Both the position numbers and the translations under genes were made by a program. 58,073 nucleotides of DNA. Source: Bacteroidales bacterium (GTDB taxonomy: Bacteria > Bacteroidota > Bacteroidia > Bacteroidales > Prolixibacteraceae). The stretch lies in the NCBI GenBank assembly GCA_012729335.1, contig JAAYDJ010000001.1, positions 1-58,073 on the forward strand, given 5' to 3'. Below, in pieces: positions 26,896 through 33,637 of this stretch (the stretch's first letter is position 1; each line of letters starts with the position of its first letter). The notes beneath the pieces were generated by a model. It was not told where the DNA came from. It searched no databases and saw only the letters and a program-made list of their open reading frames with translations.

Positions 26896-27267
26896 AAATG
26901 GGAATATACAGGGGATAAATGTAGTTTTTTTCAGAGTAGGTTATTGAGCAAATCAAATACTCCTTGTGTATCGAAGAATGTTAAATGCCGGGTTATGCCT
27001 GGTTTTAGCCTGCCTGTTACCCCGAATAGTCCATCTGTTACATTTCGACCCCTCAGGAAGTTTTTTCGGAATACCTTTATCCACAGCACAACTTTTTTCA
27101 GGTTCTTTTTCAGAGCCGACCCTTTTCAATCATCACCCCCTGATGGTTCCGGAATAAGCCTGGATATGAATCCGGACAGCGGGACAGATTCCGGATAACC
27201 CGGGAGAAAAAAGCGTACGTCAACTGCGCCCATCTTCTTCCGGGTTTTTTTTCCCTGGCCTGGTGAA
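26896..27267. other. Gene-free spacer of about 370 bp
   Basis: No convincing gene. A 63-codon plus-strand frame (26966-27157) begins with a hydrophobic segment but lacks supporting features. An inverted repeat ATCCGGA (27170-27176) / TCCGGAT (27190-27196) is present without a T run. The right edge leads into the YafQ-module promoter. Confidence 0.5.
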
Positions 27268-27275
27268 ATGCCTGG

Positions 27276-27293
27276 TAATTTTGTAAATTTACA
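27276..27293 (+). promoter_or_regulatory. Promoter and operator candidate of the YafQ-type TA module
   Basis: TAATTTTG (27276-27283) fits the TAnnTTTG -7 consensus and overlaps a perfect 12-bp palindrome TGTAAATTTACA (27282-27293). TA operons are normally self-repressed through palindromes at the promoter, so this is a plausible operator. It also implies that translation starts downstream of it. Confidence 0.5.
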
Positions 27294-27309
27294 CATCAAT
27301 TCGAACGAG

Positions 27310-27519
27310 GTGACGACAATAATTATTGATGAAAATACAAGAAGGGGAAGAATCATCCTGGAATTGGTCAGAGAACTGAATGCAGGTCATGTGCTGAATG
27401 AGCAGGATGATGTAAGTCCTGGTTACAACAAAAAAACAATCAAGGCCATACAGGAGGCAGCTGAAGGTGAAACCATCGTCTGCGAGGATTTCAATGATTA
27501 CCTGAGAAAGGTGAAATAG
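27310..27519 (+). CDS. Antitoxin of a YafQ/RelE-type module
   Basis: A 69-residue protein from GTG 27310 (VTTIIIDENTRRGRIILELV); the frame also opens at ATG 27268, but that segment contains the promoter-like palindrome, and related antitoxins begin with the TTIIIDE strand. An N-terminal strand and helix probably contact DNA and dimerise. The C-terminal half (AIQEAAEGETIVCEDFNDYL) is acidic, as expected for a toxin-wrapping tail. Its stop lies 2 bp before the toxin ATG. Start choice is the main uncertainty. Confidence 0.75.
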   Translation: MTTIIIDENTRRGRIILELVRELNAGHVLNEQDDVSPGYNKKTIKAIQEAAEGETIVCEDFNDYLRKVK

Positions 27520-27521
27520 CA

Positions 27522-27794
27522 ATGTACCGCATTGAATTTACCCGACAATACATGAAAGACCTTCGTATAGCCCGCAGAAGGAATCTGGATGAAAGTAAAT
27601 TGAATGAAGTCGTCAGAATGCTTAGTGAAGGAAGAAAATTACCTCTAAAAAACCGAAATCACCCTCTTGCCGGACCGTTCAATGGACTTTTTGAGTGCCA
27701 TATAACACCAGACTGGCTATTGATTTACTCCAGAAATGAATTGATAAGGTTGATTACACTTATAAGGACAGGTACGCACAGTGATTTATTCTAA
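27522..27794 (+). CDS. YafQ-family mRNA interferase toxin (RelE superfamily)
   Basis: A 90-residue toxin that should cut mRNA on the ribosome. It has the basic N-terminal helices (FTRQYMKDLRIARRRNLDES) and the family core PLKNRNHPLAGPFNGLFECH, ITPDWLLIYSRN, ending RTGTHSDLF. The His of NHPL, the His and Asp of CHITPDW and the His of TGTHSDLF correspond to the conserved catalytic cluster of YafQ. It follows the antitoxin gene after 2 bp. It seems intact. The pair is A+T-richer than the surrounding genes, consistent with transfer. Confidence 0.9.
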   Translation: MYRIEFTRQYMKDLRIARRRNLDESKLNEVVRMLSEGRKLPLKNRNHPLAGPFNGLFECHITPDWLLIYSRNELIRLITLIRTGTHSDLF

Positions 27795-27879
27795 TAGCAT
27801 ACATGCTGTGCACTGTAATCCCTGTTACTGTTTTTTATACAGTATTTGAATCCGGAAAGGTTTCCTTTGCATTTTTTGT

Positions 27880-27887
27880 TAAATTTG
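27880..27887 (+). promoter_or_regulatory. Candidate -7 box (TAAATTTG) for the GH9 gene
   Basis: This is a match to TAnnTTTG, 63 nt upstream of ATG 27950. No -33 element is clear. Confidence 0.4.
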
Positions 27888-27949
27888 GGAATATTGTCGG
27901 GATGTGAGATCCGACAGTTCAAACCATGTAAACCGAAGAATTCAAAGAG

Positions 27950-30748
27950 ATGAACAGCCGAGTCCATGCCCAAAACCATTTTCCCCGTCGATGGAGAAAT
28001 GTAGTTCCCAGGAGTTTTTTTATGTTAATGATGCTTTTATCCACTGTTTTGGCCGGCCTTCTGTCGGGGATACCTGGAGTGCAGGCGCAGGGGGTGATGG
28101 GGCGGCGGGCAGGGATCCCTGAGAAGACTCAAACAGGGGGCGTTGCGGACCCCAGCGGATCCCGGGGACTGAAAATCAATGCCCACGAATATTTTGAGAT
28201 GCCGGGCCTTAACGTGATGGTCTTCTTTGATATCTACCCCGAGGGGCACCAGGGAGGTGTGGGGATCATCCAGAACGGCACCCGTGTGGCCACCAACGGA
28301 GACCTGCGGCTTGAGCCGACACCGGGACAGTGGCAGCCGATTCCCAAAGTGGGGAAACGCACGGTGGTCTCAGACCGCGAAATCGCCGTACGCTGCTGGT
28401 ATCCTGACTCGGCCATCAACCGCAGGGGTTTCAATCCGGTCATTTACCCTGATCTCTCCTTTGTGTACAGTGTGCGGGTGGTGGCAGAGGGCTCAAAATT
28501 CAGGGTTTTTGTGGACCTCGACCAGCCTTTGCCGGCGGAATGGGAGACGCAGGTGGGATTCAACCTGGAGCTTTTCCCGGGATTGCTCTTTGGGAAGAAC
28601 TGGTATCTGGATGATGCCCACGGGTTGTTTAACCTGCAGCCCAACGGTCCGGTCGCAAAGGACCTGTATGGTGCCTGGCAGGCGGTGCCCATGGCTACGG
28701 GCAGAAAGCTGACCATCGCACCGGAGGAACCCGGGCAGCTCATGCGCATCGAGAGTTTCGGACAGCCGATACAACTTCTCGACGGCAGGTTCTATCACAA
28801 TAACGGATGGTATGTGGTGCGGTCGCTGGTCACACCGGGTCGCACGAAGGGCGCCATCGAGTGGCTGGTCGATGCCCATGTCCTGCCCAACTTCATCTCC
28901 GATCCCGTGGTGCATGTCAGCCAGGTGGGGTATCATCCTGAACAGGAGAAGAAGGCGGTCCTCGAGATGGACGGCTCGGTGGAGGAGGCGATGCCCCTTT
29001 CGCTGATCCGCTATGAGCCCTCGGGCGACCAGGTGACGGTGAAGGAGGAGATTCCGGAGAAATGGGGCAAATATTTAAGATTCAACTATTTCCGGATGGA
29101 CTTTTCAGAGGTGAAAGCCGAAGGGGTCTACCGCGTGAAATACGGTAACCGGCTGACCGAGCCCTTCAGAATCGGCGCATCGGTTTATGACCGGGATGTG
29201 TGGCAGCCGACGCTCGAGTATTTCCTGCCCGTACAGATGTGCCACATGCGCATCAACGAGGGTTACCGGGTGTGGCACGACCTCTGCCATATGGACGATG
29301 CCCTGATGGCGCCCGTCGATACCAACCATTTCGACGGTTACCTGCAGGGCCCCTCGACGCTGACGAAGTTCAAACCTTATGAGCAGGTGCCGGGACTCGA
29401 TGTGGGGGGCTGGCACGATGCCGGGGATTTTGATCTCAGGGTAGAGTCGCAGGCCGGTACGGTGTGGGTGCTCACCATGGCGTATGAACAGTTCCGGCCG
29501 TCGTGGGACCAGACCACCATCGACCAACAGGCGAGGGTGGTAGAGATCCACCGTCCCGATGGCAAGGATGACTTTCTGCAGCAGATCGAGCATGGTTTGT
29601 TGTCCATCCTGGGGGGGTATGAGAATTTGGGGCGCCTCTACCGGGGGATCATCTGCAACCACCTGCGGCAGTATGTCATGCTGGGCGATGCGGCGGCGAT
29701 GACCGACGGTCTGAAATACAGCCCCTTGCTGAAGGAGGGGGAGAAGACAGGCAGTGAATCGTGGAAGGGAGATGACCGCTGGGTTTTCACCGAGGTGAAC
29801 CCCGGAAGGGAGCTGGAGGTCGCGCGTGCTTTGGCGGCGGCTTCACGGGTGATGAAAGGGTATGACGACGGGTTATCGGCGAGGGCTCTGAAGGCTGCCG
29901 AAGAGATTTATGCTGTCGTGATCGGCGGGGAGCCCGGAAGCGCCGCCGTGCTGAAAAGCGCCGCAGGTGCCGGGAAAGAGGCACCCCGGAGGGGCGCCCG
30001 CAGAAGCGGGGTCAGTGCTCCTTCCGCCTCTGGTGCGGGTCCCGTTGCCGCAGGTCAGGCCACTCTGAATTCCGGTGGTCAGGCCTCTGCAAATGCCGCC
30101 AATCCCCGCTTTTTCTCCGGAAGGGTGCGCGCTTCCGTGGAGTTGCTGCTGGCTACCGGGGAGGAGAAATACCGCAGGGAGATTACCGGTCTGCTCTCGG
30201 AACAGCTTCTGAAGGAGAGCGATGTGACGGCCCACGTGGGACGGGTGATGCCGCAGCTGGGGGATCCCGCGCTGGAAGCACTGGTGTTGAAGGCCGCGGG
30301 CGCTTACCGTGTGCAGGTGGAGCAGCTGCAGAAGGAGAATCCCTTTGGTGTACCTTACCGGCCCCATATCTGGGGTGACGGCTGGAACATCCAGAGCTTC
30401 GGGGTGCGCCAGTATTTCCTGCAGAAATATTTCCCCGGCATCTTCGACGGGCGGACCATGCTCAACGCACTGAATTTCATATTGGGGAACCACCCGGGCG
30501 AGAACACTTCGTCGTTTGTGTCGGGAGTGGGGAGCCGGTCGGTGACCGTGGCCTACGGGGTGAACCGGGCCGACTGGTCGTTCATCCCCGGGGGATCGGT
30601 ATCGGGAACCGGCATCATCAGGCCTGATTTCCCGGAGCTGAAGGAGTGGCCTTATTTCTGGCAGCAGACCGAATACGTGATGGGGGGCGGCGCCACCAAC
30701 TTTCTTTTCCTTACGCTCGCTGCAGCCGATCAGTTCAGACAGGAATAG
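27950..30748 (+). CDS. GH9-family glycoside hydrolase (cellulase-like), exported
   Basis: A 932-residue protein; an alternative start at MLMMLLSTVLAG (ATG 28022) gives a more standard signal peptide ending GVQAQ. An N-terminal extra beta domain (about 60-310) precedes a CelD-type immunoglobulin-like domain (about 318-405, starting DPVVHVSQVGYHPEQ). The (alpha/alpha)6 GH9 catalytic domain follows, with GGWHDAGDFD (catalytic Asp pair), MCHMRINEGYRVWHDLCHMD, and the end YGVNRADWSFIPGG...WQQTEYVMGGGATN, whose Glu is the likely acid. GH9 enzymes cleave beta-1,4-glucans and similar chains. About 60 codons of Ala/Gly/Ser-rich sequence (roughly 29925-30115) interrupt the catalytic domain. The 3' end is copied in the repeat array at 33.4 kb. 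Confidence 0.9.
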   Translation: MNSRVHAQNHFPRRWRNVVPRSFFMLMMLLSTVLAGLLSGIPGVQAQGVMGRRAGIPEKTQTGGVADPSGSRGLKINAHEYFEMPGLNVMVFFDIYPEGHQGGVGIIQNGTRVATNGDLRLEPTPGQWQPIPKVGKRTVVSDREIAVRCWYPDSAINRRGFNPVIYPDLSFVYSVRVVAEGSKFRVFVDLDQPLPAEWETQVGFNLELFPGLLFGKNWYLDDAHGLFNLQPNGPVAKDLYGAWQAVPMATGRKLTIAPEEPGQLMRIESFGQPIQLLDGRFYHNNGWYVVRSLVTPGRTKGAIEWLVDAHVLPNFISDPVVHVSQVGYHPEQEKKAVLEMDGSVEEAMPLSLIRYEPSGDQVTVKEEIPEKWGKYLRFNYFRMDFSEVKAEGVYRVKYGNRLTEPFRIGASVYDRDVWQPTLEYFLPVQMCHMRINEGYRVWHDLCHMDDALMAPVDTNHFDGYLQGPSTLTKFKPYEQVPGLDVGGWHDAGDFDLRVESQAGTVWVLTMAYEQFRPSWDQTTIDQQARVVEIHRPDGKDDFLQQIEHGLLSILGGYENLGRLYRGIICNHLRQYVMLGDAAAMTDGLKYSPLLKEGEKTGSESWKGDDRWVFTEVNPGRELEVARALAAASRVMKGYDDGLSARALKAAEEIYAVVIGGEPGSAAVLKSAAGAGKEAPRRGARRSGVSAPSASGAGPVAAGQATLNSGGQASANAANPRFFSGRVRASVELLLATGEEKYRREITGLLSEQLLKESDVTAHVGRVMPQLGDPALEALVLKAAGAYRVQVEQLQKENPFGVPYRPHIWGDGWNIQSFGVRQYFLQKYFPGIFDGRTMLNALNFILGNHPGENTSSFVSGVGSRSVTVAYGVNRADWSFIPGGSVSGTGIIRPDFPELKEWPYFWQQTEYVMGGGATNFLFLTLAAADQFRQE

Positions 30749-30801
30749 CCTTTCGCATGCATTTACGTTTCGCTGCCGGCTGCCCGGGAGCAGTTCAGGC
30801 A

Positions 30802-32052
30802 TTAATGGACCTTAAAAGCAGGGGCCATCAACGCCTGCTCTTGTTTACTTATCCCCATCTGGCTGGCGATTTTTCGCCAGGAGGAGACCGCTGTTTTGAC
30901 TTCGTCAATAATATGGCTCAATTCTTTGTCACCCAGTCTGAACCAGGGAGCTGTGCTTTTAGCCAGGAGAAGATCAGATGAATTGTTCTCCATATCGATA
31001 TTCAGTGCATGCCCCACCTTATCAATGGAGGGATTAACATCATAGGCAGGTGCAAGTCGCCACCCCTCCCTGGTCAGAAGGAATCCATGATTTCTGAGGT
31101 GATCGTCAGTGTTGGATATGAGTATATTGAAAACGATTCTTTTCCAGAGTTGGTGTAGATCTTCCTCTGAATGAGCACAGGAAAACTGAATGAATTCGGC
31201 GATGTCAAGGTAGGAGGGGGTAGTGTCACGGATGAGCTCTTCATTTTTACCGGTCATGGTCATGGCAGAGGCAAAGTGTATTCTTTGGTTTTTGTCCCTG
31301 TCGAACCGCTTGGTAAAGAAAGTGTCGTAATTCCCGGAGACCTTTTCAATACGGGATTCGGCCATCATAATGCCGGCATTAAGGGCGAGCCGGTAGGCCA
31401 GATATTCCCATGCCCCCTTGTTGTAAGTGTCGTTTTTTGATGGAAATTTCGCGATCCAAAGGTGACTATCCTGATCCAGGATGTTGGCTTTTGGCCTGGC
31501 TCCACCGAGAGAAGATCCCGGAGCCACCAACACCGCCAGCCATTTATGTGCTTCGGGAGAATCAATACCTGATTCCATCCATTCGGCGCTGTGTTGCAGT
31601 TCTCTAATGGTTGTCCATGGTGGTGCGGGAGATACAGGATCATTATCCAGAAAATCACCTTCAGGATCACTCTTAAACCGGAGTGCTCCCATTCGACAGA
31701 AATCATGAACGCCTAACAGATAATCAATATCATTTAACATAGGAGCCGGTCTCTTCTGATCCCTGGCATATATGGCCGCCCTCCTTCTCATCAGGTTTCT
31801 TCCCCAACTGTCAGGCATAGAATCGAGGAAAACCCCGAAATTTTCCTTTCTGTTAGGAAATTGTTGTCCGGTGAACCAGGTGATATCCGGATCTATCAAA
31901 TGTTGCTCCTGCGAGTTGATCCATTCCTGATGGTATGAAAAACTGAAGGCTTTGCGACCTTTAACCTGCTGGACTGAGAGTTTCCCCATCCATTTTGGGG
32001 ACTGCATCCCTTTCCAATGGGCATATATCCATATGTCAGTTTTGTCGCTCAT
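30802..32052 (-). CDS. hipA: HipA-type serine/threonine kinase toxin
   Basis: A 416-residue full-length HipA: N-terminal HipA_N-like domain, then the kinase fold with GSSLGGARPKANI (the ATP-loop region), LWIAKFPSK (ATP-binding Lys), the catalytic stretch NTDDHLRNHGFLL (Asp and Asn) and LAPAYDVNPS (metal-binding Asp). HipA kinases phosphorylate a tRNA synthetase (GltX in E. coli) and induce dormancy. It follows hipB after 3 bp. Its stop lies 54 bp from the convergent GH9 gene. Codon use is visibly A+T-richer than the neighbouring GH9 and 1331-residue genes, which suggests acquisition. Confidence 0.93.
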   Translation of the reverse strand: MSDKTDIWIYAHWKGMQSPKWMGKLSVQQVKGRKAFSFSYHQEWINSQEQHLIDPDITWFTGQQFPNRKENFGVFLDSMPDSWGRNLMRRRAAIYARDQKRPAPMLNDIDYLLGVHDFCRMGALRFKSDPEGDFLDNDPVSPAPPWTTIRELQHSAEWMESGIDSPEAHKWLAVLVAPGSSLGGARPKANILDQDSHLWIAKFPSKNDTYNKGAWEYLAYRLALNAGIMMAESRIEKVSGNYDTFFTKRFDRDKNQRIHFASAMTMTGKNEELIRDTTPSYLDIAEFIQFSCAHSEEDLHQLWKRIVFNILISNTDDHLRNHGFLLTREGWRLAPAYDVNPSIDKVGHALNIDMENNSSDLLLAKSTAPWFRLGDKELSHIIDEVKTAVSSWRKIASQMGISKQEQALMAPAFKVH

Positions 32053-32055
32053 GGT

Positions 32056-32349
32056 TTATTTCCCCAGTAGTTCAAGATCTTGCAATTTTCTGCCAAATTC
32101 ATCATCGACAGCCAGCTTCAGGAAATCATCCTGAAGTCCCAGCACCCTGAAGACATTGAAATAGGCCCCCATTGATACTCTCGGATTACCCTTTTCAATG
32201 TGGTAGAGCGTGGAACGGTTAATACCAGCCCTTTCAGCCACCTGAAAGGTCGTCAGTTTACGCCGTTTCCTGGCCAGTTTAATATTTTCCCCCACCTGTT
32301 CCAGGATTTCCTGAAACCTGGGAAAAAGTATGCTCTTCTTCGATCTCAT
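32056..32349 (-). CDS. hipB: HipB-like antitoxin, XRE-type helix-turn-helix
   Basis: A 97-residue protein from ATG 32349 (MRSKKSILFPRFQEILEQVG); the frame opens earlier at 32400, but that part contains the promoter. The HTH spans about residues 20-75: NIKLARKRRKLTTFQVAERA, GINRSTLYHIEKGN, MGAYFNVFRVLGL. It should repress the operon and neutralise HipA. Three bases separate it from hipA. The promoter and an 11-bp inverted repeat sit immediately upstream. Confidence 0.92.
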   Translation of the reverse strand: MRSKKSILFPRFQEILEQVGENIKLARKRRKLTTFQVAERAGINRSTLYHIEKGNPRVSMGAYFNVFRVLGLQDDFLKLAVDDEFGRKLQDLELLGK

Positions 32350-32350
32350 G

Positions 32351-32399
32351 TGTTGTTTATTATCGACAAATATAATGAAAATGTTTAGAATAAACAACA
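32351..32399 (-). promoter_or_regulatory. hipBA promoter and inverted-repeat operator
   Basis: On the minus strand a TTG (32397-32395) is followed after 20 bp by TATATTTG (32074+300: 32374-32367), a very good Bacteroidota -33/-7 pair. Perfect 11-bp inverted arms, TGTTGTTTATT (32351-32361 on the plus strand) and AATAAACAACA (32389-32399), bracket it, one over the -33 element and the other against the hipB start codon. Binding of HipB dimers to both arms would close the promoter; that is inference. Confidence 0.75.
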
Positions 32400-32432
32400 T
32401 TAGGCCCGGAGTCCCCTCCTGTCCGGAGTTTC

Positions 32433-32780
32433 TTATGTGATGCCAAGGATAATGGAAAGGTTTTGCTTGACCTGGTGTGCCAGTTCTTCGGGCAAATCGC
32501 CAAGTTTCCGGATGAACCGGTTGTTACCGATCGTACGCACCTGGTCAATCATGATATCATGACTCGCTTTCAGGTTGGTCATGCCCAGAGGAATATTGAC
32601 CCTGAGGATTTCTGCATCCTTTTGGATGTTGGCCGTTAACGGGCAAATAATGGTGGTTGGATGGTAGGCATTGTTCAGCATATTGGACTGAACAACCAAA
32701 ACAGGTCGGGTTAAAACTGGCTTACTCTCTATCCTGGTGTTCAGGTATGCCATCCAGATTTCCGAATTTCTGATCAACAT
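32433..32780 (-). CDS. MazF/PemK-family endoribonuclease toxin
   Basis: A 115-residue protein with the MazF strand pattern: IWMAYLNTRIESKPVLTRPV (beta1 with the RPVLVVQ signature), TTIICPLTANI and the later IMIDQVRTIGNNRFIRKLG, which contains the usual D-Q-R-T motif. MazF toxins cut single-stranded mRNA at short sites. The upstream gene ends 11 bp before it and encodes a ribbon-helix-helix-like antitoxin. It lies 31 bp beyond the hipBA promoter region on the same strand, so the two TA modules are tandem. Confidence 0.88.
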   Translation of the reverse strand: MLIRNSEIWMAYLNTRIESKPVLTRPVLVVQSNMLNNAYHPTTIICPLTANIQKDAEILRVNIPLGMTNLKASHDIMIDQVRTIGNNRFIRKLGDLPEELAHQVKQNLSIILGIT

Positions 32781-32791
32781 CTTCCTGCTTT

Positions 32792-33022
32792 TTAGTCTTT
32801 ATCTTCCAGGTCTTCAAACTCCTTTAAAACCGAAAGCGATTCTTTCCTGACCGCTTCAGACTCGCTTATCAGTTTTAATTCCATCATTTTCTTCCTCTGG
32901 AATTTATTATACCATTCCAGGGCATCATTGATGTACTTGTTCCTGGATATTTTCATTCCAGAGAGAATCCGTTCTGTTTCGTTGAAGATTTCATCATCCA
33001 GATTAAAAAAAATCGACTTCAT
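32792..33022 (-). CDS. Ribbon-helix-helix-type antitoxin
   Basis: A 76-residue protein. The N-terminal strand (MKSIFFNLDDEIFNETERIL) and the following helices (SRNKYINDALEWYNKFQRKK) fit a CopG/MetJ-like RHH DNA-binding dimer. The C-terminal tail (SVLKEFEDLEDKD) is acidic, suited to bind the MazF partner. It is the first gene of the pair. The A+T-rich upstream region holds palindromes. Confidence 0.8.
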   Translation of the reverse strand: MKSIFFNLDDEIFNETERILSGMKISRNKYINDALEWYNKFQRKKMMELKLISESEAVRKESLSVLKEFEDLEDKD

Positions 33023-33042
33023 GCTATTTGAGGTTTTAGAGA

Positions 33043-33085
33043 CATATACGAAACTATATGCAAAAGGTATATAAAAAAGTATATA
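33043..33085 (-). promoter_or_regulatory. Operator-like palindromes upstream of the RHH-MazF pair
   Basis: CATATA (33043-33048) and TATATG (33055-33060) form an inverted repeat with a 6-bp spacer. Just upstream on the minus strand are two GTATATA elements about 13 bp apart. Short A+T-rich repeats like these are typical binding sites of RHH autorepressors. No exact -7 box could be placed. Confidence 0.45.
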
Positions 33086-33132
33086 TCAAGAAATAATGAA
33101 AAACAGGAGAGGGAAGAAATTTATATTGACTG

Positions 33133-33400
33133 TGCCCGCCGGCCCTTAATTGCTTGCTGGTGCTGGCAGCCCGGGGTAGCTTTTGGGTACTCCACTTCGC
33201 AGACCAGACCGGATAGGCGATCCAGGTACGCCTGGAGTTGCTTGCTGGTGCTGTCCGCCCGGGAGCAGTTCAGATGGGCAGTCCCCGCCGGCCCTGAATC
33301 GCTTGCTGGTGCTGGCCGCCCGGGGTGGCTTTTTGGTTTCCACATGGAAGACCAGTCCGGATAGGCGATCCAGGTACGTCTGGAGTTGCTAGCCGGCGCT
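33133..33400. repeat. Tandem duplication of a ~151-bp segment
   Basis: The segment beginning CCCGCCGGCCCT near 33134 recurs with about 85-90% identity by eye near 33284. Both copies include CTTGCTGGTGCTGG and GGATAGGCGATCCAGGTACG. Inside it a GGGAGCAGTTCAG string resembles the sequence just downstream of the GH9 stop codon. Confidence 0.85.
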
Positions 33401-33404
33401 GGCC

Positions 33405-33598
33405 GCTGCCGATCAGTTCAGACTGAAATAGCCTGTCGCCGCATTCACGTTCAACTGCCTGCTGCCGATAGGTCCAGGCTGAAATAGTCTGTCATCCGCA
33501 TGCACGTTCAACTGCCTGATGCAGATCAGTTCAGACTGAAATAGCCTGTCGTCCGCATGCACGTTCAACGGCCTGCTTCCGGGAGCAGTTAAGGATGA
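33405..33598. repeat. 57-bp tandem repeats copied from the GH9 gene 3' end
   Basis: Three units with GAAATAG at 33425, 33481 and 33538 (56-57 bp apart). Each contains CCGATCAGTTCAGACTGAAATAGCC-like sequence (in parts below 20 bases identical), CCGCATGCACGTTCAAC and an ending resembling GGGAGCAGTT. The same order occurs once at 30725-30800, where GCCGATCAGTTCAGACAGGAA is the end of the GH9 gene and the TAG is its stop. The copies are separated from the GH9 gene by the TA island. Confidence 0.85.
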
Positions 33599-33637
33599 GT
33601 GGTCCTTACCAGGGGAGTTTCTTATGTGCTCAAATGA

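Noticed and set aside
26966-27157. Possible 63-residue small membrane protein in the spacer before the YafQ module
   Set aside because: One hydrophobic stretch only, no promoter or conserved neighbour that would support it.
33121-33400. The duplicated segment as a CRISPR array or att sites
   Set aside because: There are only two long, diverged copies with no spacer structure, and no cas genes or integrase are present.
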